A stretch of 64,000 nucleotides of DNA, taken from the NCBI RefSeq assembly GCF_030817835.1, contig NZ_JAUSZR010000001.1:124001-188000 (forward strand). Reading direction: 5' to 3'. The DNA comes from Pseudarthrobacter sp. W1I19 (GTDB taxonomy: Bacteria > Actinomycetota > Actinomycetes > Actinomycetales > Micrococcaceae). The notes beneath the pieces are model-generated. The model saw nothing but the letters and a program-made list of their open reading frames with translations, was not told the origin of the DNA and ran no database searches. Below, one piece after another: positions 40,040 through 49,707 of this stretch; position 1 is the first letter of the stretch, and every line of letters begins with the position of its first letter. The position numbers and the translations under genes are program-made.

Positions 40040-41934
40040 TTACACGGGGGTGACGCGCAGCCAGAGGTACTGGCGCGGGAGGAGGGTGACACCCTCGTCC
40101 AGCTGCAGACCGGATTCGGAGAGAAGGTCGACGGCGGTGCTTGCGTATCCGGAAAAGGTTTCGGCGGGCAGGGACTGCGGCTGGTCGCTGAAGTTGGCCA
40201 GTGCCAGGATCCAGGATTGCCACCCGGGACGCTGGTAGGCCAGGACGCTGCGGTTGTTCGTGGCGAAGTCGATGAGCCGGGTGCCCGCCAGTTCAGGCGT
40301 GGCAGCCCGGACCTCGATCATCCGCTTCAAGCCGGCAAAAACGGCGCCCTCGGGAGTGGAAGGATCCTGGCGGCGGGCGTACTGCTCCGCAGGGTAGAGC
40401 GGCCGGTGGACCCAGCGGCTGTCCGCCTCGTGCCCCGGCTCGGAGGCGTAGCCGTAATCATTCACCTGGCCCACCTCGTCGCCCAGGTACAGCAGCGGGA
40501 TGCCGCCGGTGCTGAAGGCAACCGAGTGGGCCAGCAGGATCCGCTCCACCGCCTCAGCCGGGTCAACCTCCAATCCGGACAGGGACGCCGTCGTGCCTGA
40601 AATCCTGCAGTCACCGGTCTTGGGGTTGTCCTGGAAGGGCACGCCGCGGGCGAAGCTGCCGGGGAAGCGGTTGACGTAGAAGGAGTTCAGGAACCGGCGG
40701 TGGTCGAAGCCGTTGATGCCCAGTTCCGCGGCGTCCTCGTCGGCGAAGGTCCAGCCGATGTCGTCGTGGCTGCGGACGTAGTTCACCCAGGAGGTGCCCT
40801 CCGGGATGTTGTGCCGGCGTTCCAGTGCGTGGGCCAGGAGCGAGACGTCACGGGTGGCCAGGGATTCCCAGATCAGGGCCATCTGCAGCGGATTGTAGGA
40901 GATCTGGCATCCGGCCGGGTCAATGTAGAGGGCCACCTCGTCCGGGTGCACAATGGCCTCGGACTTGAACAGCAGCGACGGCGCCGCGAGCCCGCACACG
41001 GCATTGAAAGCCTGGAGCAGGGTGTGGGCTTCGGGAAGGTTCTCACAGGGGGTGCCCAGCTGTTTCCAAATGAAGGCCACCGCGTCCATGCGCAGGATGT
41101 CCACCCCTTGGTTGGCCCGGAACAGGATTTCGCCGGCCAAGGCGCGGAAAACGTCCGGGTTGGAGTAGTTCAGGTCCCACTGGTAGGTGTGGAACGTCGC
41201 CCAGACCCAGCGGCCGTCCTCCATCCGGATAAAAGAACCGGGGTGGTTCTCCGGGAAAATCTCCCGCACGTTCTGTTCGAATGCGTCCGGCATGGTGCGG
41301 TCCGGGAAGATCCAGTAGTAGTCGCTGAACCCGGGATCGCCGGCGGCAGCGCGCCTGGCCCACTCATGTTCGTCCGAGGTGTGGTTGAAGATGAAGTCCA
41401 CCACCAGGCTGATCCCGTTGGCCTTCAGTCCGCGGCCAGATCCCGGAGCTGCTCCATGGTGCCCAGTTTCAGGTTGACCTGGCGGTAGCTGGAGACCGCG
41501 TAGCCGCCGTCGGAGTGCGGCTCGGGTGCCAGGAACAGCGGCATCAGGTGCAGGTAGGTGAGGCCGAGTTCCTTGAAGTACGGGATGCGGCTCCGGACTC
41601 CCTCCAGGTTCTCGGCATACCGGTCAACGTAGCAAACGCCGCCCAGCATATTGTTGGACAGGAACCAGCCCGGGTTAGCCTCCCGCTCCGCGTCCATGGC
41701 CTTCAACCCGGCAGGGCGTTCCTGCCACGAGCGGGCGCATTGCAGGACCAGTGCGGTGAGCTGGTCCAGCCAGTCTCCGCGGGAACCGTACAGCGAATGG
41801 AAGCGCCGGAGGAGGTCCGGGAAGTGCCGGTGGAACCGCTGCTCAAAGTCAGTTCCTGCCCTGACGTCTGCCCGGGCCATGGCCTCGACGACGTGCTGCC
41901 GCGCCGTCTCGTCCACACTGGCGAGTTCCTGCAT
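40040..41934 (-). pseudogene. GH13 amylosucrase-type glucosidase gene interrupted by a -1 frameshift
   Basis: Two adjacent frames encode one protein. The upstream part (41934-41425, 169 residues) ends EQLRDLAAD followed by TGA. The downstream frame begins [23 protein letters not shown], exactly where an amylosucrase-like sequence should continue. Reading through needs one extra base near 41428. Downstream motifs are intact, with nucleophile Asp in [12 protein letters not shown], acid/base Glu in [11 protein letters not shown] and stabiliser in SHDDIGW. The full protein of about 630 residues would resemble amylosucrase or sucrose-acting GH13 enzymes. It could be a genuine frameshift mutation or a sequencing error; the site is not a slippery heptamer. 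Confidence 0.85.
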
Positions 41935-42193
41935 AAAAGGGGCCCCTTCCGGCCGGCGTATCCGGCAATCTCTGGTCTAGGGCAGTATGCCATGGCGGCG
42001 TGGTGCGGAAGCCTTCGAAAGGGTCTTGGCGAACCCGGGCGTTTCCGGTGCACCGCCATTGCGCTCAGCTACAACAACTCATCGCTGCACGACAAACCCA
42101 CCGGGCCCGCCCAGTGGCATGCTGAGTCCAATGGTGCAGGACGGATGAAACCGCACCCTTTCCCCAGCGCTCATGACCGTTAAGAAGGATCCA

Positions 42194-43669
42194 ATGAGTA
42201 TTTCGAATTCCGAGTCCCGGACTGCCGATACAAAGCCCGTCAAGGAGCACCCCACATCCCTCCGCACCGGCAGCATCGGCGTGATGGGAATCCTGTTTTT
42301 TGTCCTGTCCGCCCAGGCGCCCCTGACCGGAATCGCCGGCGCTTCCCCCTTGGCTGCTGCGCTTGGCAACGGTGCCGGCGCCCCGGGCGCCTACTTGATT
42401 GTCGGCGTCGTCATTGTCATATTCGCCGTGGGGTTCGTGGCCATGAGCCGCAGGATCCAAGCCAACGGCGCGTTTTACGCCTACATCACGGCGGCCTTTG
42501 GCAGGAAGGCCGGCGCCGGCGCGGCCTGGCTGGCACTGCTGGCGTACAGCACTGTGCAGGCGGCGATGTACGGCCTCTATGGTGCGGCCTTTTCCGGGCT
42601 GCTGGCTTCCGTCGGCGTCAACATCCCCTGGTGGCTGCTGGCCCTGGCCACCATGGCGGGAGTGCAGGTACTGGGCTCGCTCAACATCGAACTCGGCGCC
42701 AGGGTCCTGGCCCTGCTGGTGGGCTTCGAGGTGGCCATCCTGCTGATGTTCGGCCTTACGGTGCTGTTCAGCGGCGGCGGCCCCGAAGGCATCAGCCTCG
42801 CTGGGTCCTTCTCGCCGGAAGCCATCGCAGCCGGCGCCCCCGGCGTGGCCATCATGTTCGCCGTGGCCTCCATGTTCGGCTTCGAATCCACGGCCATCTA
42901 TTCGGCAGAAGCCAAGGACGCCCACCGCACCGTAGCGCGGGCCACCTACCTGTCCGTGGCCGTGATCGCCGTCTTTTTCTCCTTCATCTCCTGGATGCTG
43001 GTGAGCTACTACGGCCCCAGCCAGGTCATGGACGCCGCCGGCGCAGCCCTCGAATCAGGCGACTCCACCAGCTTTGTACTGGCTCCCATGGTGGAACTCT
43101 TCGGTCCGTGGGCGGGCGTCACCACCGGCATCCTGCTGGTGACCTCCCTGCTGGCGGGCATCATCGCCTTCCATAACGGCATCAACCGGTACCTTCACTC
43201 CCTGGCCCTCCAGGGCTCCATGCCCGCAGTCCTCGCCAGGACCAACCGCCACCGCGCCCCCGCTGCAGCGGCCCGAATGCAGACGGCCACCGCCGTCGTG
43301 CTGGTAGTTCCGTTCGCGCTGCTCGCGCTGGATCCCGTCCTGACCCTGTTTTCCTGGTTCAGCGGACTCGCGGTGGCTGCACTCCTGGTGCTGTATATCC
43401 TCTGCTCGGTGGCCGTGGTGGGATTCTTCCGGCGCGAGCGCCAGGAGGGTCAGCTCTGGCAGACCCTCCTGGCGCCCGCCCTGGCCACGCTGCTCCTGGC
43501 GTGGGTGCTGTCCCTGGTGGTCAGCAACTTCACCGCCCTGATTGGCGGCAGCGCGGAAACGGCCGCGGCCCTGCTGGTGGCTGTCCCGGTGATGTTTACC
43601 GTCGGTGTCCTGGTGGAGTCGCGGATTGAACGGCGGCAGCGGTTTCACAGTCTGGGGCACGCCGGCTAG
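42194..43669 (+). CDS. APC-family amino acid/amine permease
   Basis: A 491-residue membrane transporter with about 12 hydrophobic segments. The family start GSIGVMGILFFVLSAQAPLTGIAG and the segments IQANGAFYAYITAAFG and FGFESTAIYSAEAKD are typical of APC permeases. It imports an amino acid or polyamine by cation symport or exchange; substrate unknown, though nearby amine oxidase, glutamate dehydrogenase and an amide channel suggest nitrogen compounds. ATG 42194 has AAGAAGGA seven bases upstream, better than the ATG at 42173. The leader 42133-42157 can form a small 5-bp stem. Confidence 0.9.
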   Translation: MSISNSESRTADTKPVKEHPTSLRTGSIGVMGILFFVLSAQAPLTGIAGASPLAAALGNGAGAPGAYLIVGVVIVIFAVGFVAMSRRIQANGAFYAYITAAFGRKAGAGAAWLALLAYSTVQAAMYGLYGAAFSGLLASVGVNIPWWLLALATMAGVQVLGSLNIELGARVLALLVGFEVAILLMFGLTVLFSGGGPEGISLAGSFSPEAIAAGAPGVAIMFAVASMFGFESTAIYSAEAKDAHRTVARATYLSVAVIAVFFSFISWMLVSYYGPSQVMDAAGAALESGDSTSFVLAPMVELFGPWAGVTTGILLVTSLLAGIIAFHNGINRYLHSLALQGSMPAVLARTNRHRAPAAAARMQTATAVVLVVPFALLALDPVLTLFSWFSGLAVAALLVLYILCSVAVVGFFRRERQEGQLWQTLLAPALATLLLAWVLSLVVSNFTALIGGSAETAAALLVAVPVMFTVGVLVESRIERRQRFHSLGHAG

Positions 43670-44334
43670 CGTGCAGCTTCCCCTCCGGCGGCCAGGGGTT
43701 GGCTGACGGCCCGGTCTGGTGCAGCTGCACCGGACCGGGCCTTTTCGTGTGCGTCCGGGGTCCGGCGGGCCAGGACGCCGGCGGTGGCGAACAGCCCGGC
43801 AAGCAAGGCCGCTGCTGCGGCAGCAACCATCGGGCTGCTCGGCCACAACCCGGCCAGCCCCAGGTAGGCCGGGACGGTGGCACTCGCCTGGCTGGTGAGG
43901 ACAAGCGCCCAGCCCGTGAACCGGTCCACCCTGGACAGGCCCAGGGCCATCGAGGCAAAAAACAAACCCCACAGCAGGGACCAGCCCAGCCAGAGAACGG
44001 CCAGCAGGGGATCCTCTGCAAGCCAGGCCGCCGCGAGGAGCAGCCCAACGCAGGCCACCATGCCGCAAAACCAGCCCAGCCCCTTTGAGCCCAGGTCCAG
44101 CAGAAAGTCCAGGCCCACATAGAGGTATGTCAGGCCGAACAAGAACATGCCGGCAGCTGTCAGCGCTCCGCCCGCAGGCGGGCCCGGGGACAGGACGGCG
44201 ATGCCGAGCACCAGCTGGACGATCCCCACCGCCAGGCTCAGCACGGCTGCGTCGCGGCGGGGCACGTGGCCGAGGGCGGCCAGGCCGTTGATCAGCAGCG
44301 CAGCGCCGGAAAGGAGGAGGCAGATATACGGCAT
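43666..44334 (-). CDS. AmiS/UreI-family amide or urea channel
   Basis: A 222-residue protein with seven hydrophobic segments in the first 190 residues (ICLLLSGAALLINGLAALG, FLFGLTYLYVGLDFLLDL, LLWGLFFASMALGLSRVD and others). These match the AmiS/UreI family that passes acetamide, urea or related amides. The polar tail contains the antisense of a hairpin terminator. No amidase or urease gene is in the window. It diverges from gdhA, consistent with a nitrogen role. Its TAG shares the CTAG palindrome with the TAG of the convergent permease. Confidence 0.83.
   Translation of the reverse strand: MPYICLLLSGAALLINGLAALGHVPRRDAAVLSLAVGIVQLVLGIAVLSPGPPAGGALTAAGMFLFGLTYLYVGLDFLLDLGSKGLGWFCGMVACVGLLLAAAWLAEDPLLAVLWLGWSLLWGLFFASMALGLSRVDRFTGWALVLTSQASATVPAYLGLAGLWPSSPMVAAAAAALLAGLFATAGVLARRTPDAHEKARSGAAAPDRAVSQPLAAGGEAAR
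43708..43745 (+). terminator. Terminator of the APC permease, inside the amiS coding region
   Basis: A 34-base near-palindrome (17-base arms, 43708-43724 and 43725-43741, one mismatch, GGCCCGGTC ends) is followed by TTTT. It starts 39 bases after the permease stop and lies antisense to the C-terminal codons of the AmiS-like gene. Confidence 0.75.
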
Positions 44335-44387
44335 CAGGACACCCCGTTCTCGGAAGATCCGCCCGGCGAAAATTTCATGAAGTGGAA

Positions 44388-44403
44388 TATTGCTGTCACA
44401 ATA
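44388..44403. promoter_or_regulatory. Inverted repeat between amiS and gdhA, candidate operator
   Basis: TATTG-N6-CAATA (44388-44403) is the clearest symmetry in the 200-bp divergent region of two nitrogen genes. It does not match an AmtR or GlnR consensus I can recall, so its protein is unknown. Confidence 0.3.
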
Positions 44404-44465
44404 CGGAGATTAGCTGAAGCTGGGATGCCCGCCTAACAGTCCTCAGTCGTAATCGGATAAGTTGA

Positions 44466-45872
<1,407 letters not shown>

Positions 45873-45964
45873 GCTCCCAAGCCGGCGCCAGCCCGCCCTC
45901 GTACGCTCCTGCCACGGCAACGCACGGTCACTTACGGTGGGCGGGATCGTGTTTGGGTGCCGGG

Positions 45965-46648
45965 CTAACCGGCGGCTGGTTTGGTCTCGATGTAGTTGAT
46001 GACCAGGAACTCTCCCGCCGGGACCAGTTCCACGTACCAGCGGGTCGGCTTGTCCAGGTCCTCCCAATTGCCCTGGCCGGCCACTACGGGGCGGTAGACG
46101 GCATCGAATTTCAGGAACGTTCCGCTGTCTGTGGCGCTCGAATCGATTTCCTGCAACAGTTCAAACTTCCCCCGCCCGCTGCCCTCCGGTTCGGCAGAGC
46201 GGACCGCCGCCAGGTTCTGCTGGTTCATCAACTTTACGGAGGTGAAGTATTGCTGCCAGGCCATGTCGCTGTGCGTGATGAACAGGGTGGCCGAGTAGGC
46301 CTCCGCGTTCCTTGCGGCGAGCCGCTCAACACAGCTCTCCGGGACGGCCGTGCTTGGACTCCAGGCGGCGATCAGCTCGGAACCGGCGTTGAACCAGCCG
46401 CTGTAAGCGTTCAGGACACTGCCGATCGTCTCGCGCGGGGTGCCCAGGGGGATCCGGACCGGCGTCAGGTCGTTCTGGCCAACGAAGGGGCACTCCGGCG
46501 GAAGCGCGGACACAGGCGTGGCCGGAGCGATATCCGGCAGGGGCGGCGACGGGAACAGGCTGCAGCCGCTGATGCCGGTCAGCAGCACAAGTGCGGCAGC
46601 CGTCGTCGTGATTTTTATGCCGAGCCCATGCCTGACTGGAACTTTCAT
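45965..46648 (-). CDS. Putative secreted lipoprotein, function unknown
   Basis: A 227-residue protein with a basic start, a hydrophobic segment (TTAAALVLLTGISGC) and a lipobox at ISGC, so Cys29 should be lipidated and the protein anchored outside the membrane. The mature part has two further cysteines (PPECPF and PESCVE) that could form a disulfide. I do not recognise a domain. It appears monocistronic, with 92 bases to gdhA and 111 bases to the AraC gene. Lengths and codon use are normal for the window. Confidence 0.75.
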   Translation of the reverse strand: MKVPVRHGLGIKITTTAAALVLLTGISGCSLFPSPPLPDIAPATPVSALPPECPFVGQNDLTPVRIPLGTPRETIGSVLNAYSGWFNAGSELIAAWSPSTAVPESCVERLAARNAEAYSATLFITHSDMAWQQYFTSVKLMNQQNLAAVRSAEPEGSGRGKFELLQEIDSSATDSGTFLKFDAVYRPVVAGQGNWEDLDKPTRWYVELVPAGEFLVINYIETKPAAG

Positions 46649-46759
46649 TACTTCTCCCCCGATAACGCCACCCTCATGCGGACGACGCTGACCAGCCTAC
46701 CGTGCGGTAGATGGGTAAACAGGGCGCATCGGGGTTTGATCCCGTAGAGTGCTGCGGCT

Positions 46760-47716
46760 TTAATCCATTCGGCGCCAGTCGGTGGGGGACAGGCCGAAAG
46801 CGTCACGGAAGGTGCGGCTGAAGTGGGCCGCGTCCAGGAAGCCCCAGCGGGCTGCGACTGTACTGACGGACTTCCCGGCGTGCAGCGGATCGCGCAGGTC
46901 TCGGCGAGCGCCATCGAGGCGCTGGCTCCGGATCCAGCTGGCCACCGTGGTGCCGGACTCGTGGAAGACGTTGTGCAGGTGCCTGGTGGAGATGAAGTGG
47001 GCGGCGGCGATACTCGCCGGTGACAGCAGCGGATCGGACAGGTTGGCCTCGATGTACTCGCGGATGGAGACGGCCAGCAGTGCCTGCGGCTTCATCCGGT
47101 CCGGGGCGATGTCCATCTCCGCGTGCAGCATGGTGGACACCAGGTCCAGGGCGTTGGTGGCCAGCCGTGAACCGCTGGGACCGCCCAGGACATCAAGGTT
47201 TTCGGAGAGCTGGCGGATGAACTGCCCCACGATCCCGCTCAGTCCGGTGCTGCCTGCCATCCTGACGGCCGCGAGCTGGCCCACGTAATCCGTCGGCAGG
47301 GTGAGGGCGTCGCAGGGAAACATAACCACCATCATCCGGGCCTGTTCCTCGAACGCCAGGGTGTAGGGGCGGTTGGTGTCGTAGATGGCCAGGTCGCCGG
47401 GCTCGAGGAGCGCCTCGCGGTTGTCCTGGATCAGCAGCCCGGTGCCTTCGAGCTGGAGGTTGAGCTTGAAGTAGCGCTCGCCCGCCTGGGCAATGAGCGC
47501 CGGCGTCCGGTGGACCTCATGGGATGTGGCCGTGACTTCCACGATGGACATCCTGTCCAGCACGCGCGAGCGCAGCTGTCCGCGGAAGCCATCCACGTCT
47601 TCCGTGCGTGCCGTGAGCGGCACAAACGATTCGGCCACGAGATGCTTCCAGTCCTCAAAAGTCCTGGCAACACTTGTGGTGACGTTCTGGCTGGTGGGCG
47701 CAATTGCGGCTGGCAT
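46760..47716 (-). CDS. AraC-family transcriptional regulator, FeaR-like
   Basis: A 318-residue regulator. The N-terminal half (FVPLTARTEDVDGFRGQLR, then YFKLNLQLEGTGLLIQDN, then LEPGDLAIYDTNRPYTL) fits the AraC-binding-like domain found in FeaR and related activators. The C-terminal half is two HTH units (LLSPASIAAAHFISTRHLHNVF and STVAARWGFLDAAHFSRTFRDAFG). FeaR activates amine oxidase genes in enterics, and the copper amine oxidase gene lies 2 kb away, so control of aromatic-amine use is plausible. A long palindrome lies 35 bases upstream of the start. Confidence 0.88.
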   Translation of the reverse strand: MPAAIAPTSQNVTTSVARTFEDWKHLVAESFVPLTARTEDVDGFRGQLRSRVLDRMSIVEVTATSHEVHRTPALIAQAGERYFKLNLQLEGTGLLIQDNREALLEPGDLAIYDTNRPYTLAFEEQARMMVVMFPCDALTLPTDYVGQLAAVRMAGSTGLSGIVGQFIRQLSENLDVLGGPSGSRLATNALDLVSTMLHAEMDIAPDRMKPQALLAVSIREYIEANLSDPLLSPASIAAAHFISTRHLHNVFHESGTTVASWIRSQRLDGARRDLRDPLHAGKSVSTVAARWGFLDAAHFSRTFRDAFGLSPTDWRRMD

Positions 47717-47750
47717 GGATGTTCCTGTCGACGGACGGCCATCTGGCGTT

Positions 47751-47788
47751 CCTCATAGGACTGTGTCCTGGAACACAGTCCTATGAGG
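47751..47788. repeat. 38-bp palindrome with perfect 16-bp arms upstream of the AraC gene
   Basis: CCTCATAGGACTGTGT (47751-47766) is perfectly complementary to 47773-47788 around CCTGGA. No T-tract follows on either strand. It could be an operator, a leader hairpin of the AraC message, or the end of the D-threonine-aldolase-like transcript. Confidence 0.6.
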
Positions 47789-47853
47789 TTAGCCCCGCCG
47801 GGCATCTTTTTTCAACACTTGGCGAAAAAAGAGTTTCTCCGCTGAATGCCCGC

Positions 47854-48984
47854 CTATTTGTTCTTCCCCCGGGCGGCGACAGTCCACCGGTCCACGAGTT
47901 TGCCATGGCTGACCACGGCCACGTCGTCCACGAGGTTCATCGCGAGGCAGACGTGGTTGGGGATGACGCGCAGTTTTGTGCCAATGGCCGGCGGCGCCCC
48001 GGGATCGTGCCATTCCACCGTGGCGTGGTGCTCGGATAGCGCCGTGATCCTCGCGTCTGGATGGTCCATCAGCCGCCCGAAGCCGCTCGCCCAGGCCGGC
48101 CGGTCGCTGCCCAGGATCTTGCTTCCGGCGTCGAGGATAAACCGCGGCGGGGTGCCGGGGGCGGTGGTGTGGTGGCTGACGACCGTCGCCGCAACCGTCA
48201 AGGCGATGTCTTCAAGCGCGCAACGGCCCAGTTCCAGCTGTTGGGCGTCGCCGAAGACGTAGACGCCGGGCCGCACTTCGGTGGCGGACGAGCCCTCGGT
48301 GAGGAGCGCCGTCGGGGTGGATCCTCCGCTTCGCACGGCTGCCTCGAAGCCTGCCGCGCTCAGTCTTTCCGCTGCCTGGCGCAGGGCCTCCTGCTCCTGC
48401 GCCGCCGCCTCCACCGGCATCCCCGGCGCGTAACTGTGGCCGGGAAAGGTGAAAACCCCGGCAACGTTTAGTCCGGCGTCCGACGCCGCCCAGGCAACGG
48501 CCGCGGCGGCTTCCGGCTGGACTCCGCTGCGGTGGTGGCCGCTGTCGATCTCCACCAGCACGCTGACCCCTCCGGCAGCATCACCGAGGCCTGCTCCGAC
48601 CGCGGCCGCGCCGGCTTCGGAGTCCACCCCTACCGAAATTTTCGCGGCTGCGGCCAGCCGGCGCAGCCGCTCCGCTTTCTGCGGCGAAATCCATAGGGGG
48701 TAGGCGATGAAAAGGTCCTTCACACCCGCCGCGGCGAACACCTCCGCCTCGCCGATGGTGGCCACGGTCAGCCCTGCTGCCCCGGCCGCGATCTGCCGGG
48801 CTGCGATCTCCGGGATCTTGTGGGTCTTCGCGTGCGACCGCAGAATCAACCCTTTCGCCTCCACGGCCCGGGCCATCCGGGTGATATTCCGGTCCAGGAT
48901 GTCGACGTCCACGAGGATCTCCGGGGTGTCGACGTCGGCCGGAATGGGTACCGCGGCACTCTCGGCGTTCACTCCTGCGTTCAT
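47854..48984 (-). CDS. D-threonine aldolase / D-serine dehydratase-like PLP enzyme
   Basis: A 376-residue enzyme with an alanine-racemase-type barrel. LILRSHAKTHKIPEIAARQ carries the PLP lysine near the N-terminus, and RSGGSTPTAL and EVRPGVYVFGDAQQ follow the fold. The C-terminal IPNHVCLAMNL holds the His and Cys that bind the metal in this family. It would cleave or deaminate D-threonine or D-serine or a related beta-hydroxy amino acid. It overlaps the upstream TetR gene by four bases (ATGA) and so belongs to that operon, next to the divergent amine oxidase. Confidence 0.85.
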   Translation of the reverse strand: MNAGVNAESAAVPIPADVDTPEILVDVDILDRNITRMARAVEAKGLILRSHAKTHKIPEIAARQIAAGAAGLTVATIGEAEVFAAAGVKDLFIAYPLWISPQKAERLRRLAAAAKISVGVDSEAGAAAVGAGLGDAAGGVSVLVEIDSGHHRSGVQPEAAAAVAWAASDAGLNVAGVFTFPGHSYAPGMPVEAAAQEQEALRQAAERLSAAGFEAAVRSGGSTPTALLTEGSSATEVRPGVYVFGDAQQLELGRCALEDIALTVAATVVSHHTTAPGTPPRFILDAGSKILGSDRPAWASGFGRLMDHPDARITALSEHHATVEWHDPGAPPAIGTKLRVIPNHVCLAMNLVDDVAVVSHGKLVDRWTVAARGKNK

Positions 48985-49583
48985 CGGGCTGACGGCTGGG
49001 TCAACAGGGCCAGGTAGCCCTCAAGCTGGCGGTCGTGGCCAAAGTCCGTGCGTCCGGACGGAGCGAGGGCGGCTTCAATCTGGGCGCCGAGCAGCATGTT
49101 CAGGAGCTGGCCTGCCAGAACATCGTCGCTGACGGCGGCACTGACGTCGCCGGCGTCCCGGGCCTCTTTGAGGTAGCGCCGGATGTCGGTGAGCCACTCG
49201 TCCATGGACTGCTGGTGGATCACGGCCTTTTGGGGATCGTTGACGGCTTTCTGCCAGAAGGGGATCACGATCCGTGCCTCGTTGACGCGCTCCTCATCGA
49301 GGGGCAGCACCTCAAGGCAAAAGGCCCGCAGCGCTGCCAGGCCGGTCTGGCCCGCGGTGACCCCGGCAATCCGCTGGTTGGTCCGGTTGAACACGTGGCT
49401 GAAGGCGAACTCGAGCAACGTGTCCTTGGTGGGGAAGTAGGGCTTCAGGGCGCCGTTGGCGAAGCCCGCCTCCATGGCAATCTCCCGCATGGTGGCACCT
49501 TCGAGGCCGTTCCGGGCGATGATACGCCAGGTGGCGTCCACCAGCTCCAGGCGCCGCTCGTCATGGTCAACAATCTTTGGCAC
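48981..49583 (-). CDS. TetR-family regulator of the amine oxidase locus
   Basis: A 200-residue TetR protein. The HTH reads RRLELVDATWRIIARNGLEGATMREIAMEAGF in two parts, followed by NGALKPYFPTKDTLLEFAF. The C-terminal domain resembles BetI-like repressors. It is divergent from the amine oxidase gene, with an 18-bp inverted repeat in the 124-bp gap, and overlaps the downstream aldolase-like gene. It most likely represses both units until an amine or aldehyde is present; effector unknown. Confidence 0.88.
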   Translation of the reverse strand: MPKIVDHDERRLELVDATWRIIARNGLEGATMREIAMEAGFANGALKPYFPTKDTLLEFAFSHVFNRTNQRIAGVTAGQTGLAALRAFCLEVLPLDEERVNEARIVIPFWQKAVNDPQKAVIHQQSMDEWLTDIRRYLKEARDAGDVSAAVSDDVLAGQLLNMLLGAQIEAALAPSGRTDFGHDRQLEGYLALLTQPSAR

Positions 49584-49635
49584 CGCAGCCGCTCCCCGAA
49601 AATATTCTTGCCCAAACCCTTGTGAGCCATCTTAC

Positions 49636-49653
49636 GTAGAGCTTATTCTCTAC
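49636..49653. promoter_or_regulatory. Inverted repeat between tetR and the amine oxidase gene, candidate operator
   Basis: GTAGAG-N6-CTCTAC (49636-49653) is a perfect 6-bp-arm repeat in an AT-rich stretch between the divergent starts at 49583 and 49708. It is the obvious site for the adjacent TetR protein. Confidence 0.55.
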
Positions 49654-49707
49654 AACTATAGAAAATAAACCGGCCGACCCCGCAGCGGTCCGATCAAAGG
49701 CTCACCC

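Noticed and set aside
40040..41404. Treating the downstream amylosucrase frame as a separate complete gene
   Set aside because: It begins in the middle of the GH13 barrel and the missing first 170 residues lie in the adjacent frame.
42133..42157. Stem-loop in the APC permease leader considered as a guanidine-type riboswitch
   Set aside because: The 5-bp stem and GGACGGATG loop are superficially similar, but the second hairpin and conserved blocks of the known guanidine classes are missing.
44388..44403. AmtR or GlnR binding site upstream of gdhA
   Set aside because: The TATTG-N6-CAATA symmetry is listed, but it does not match the consensus of either nitrogen regulator closely enough to name it.
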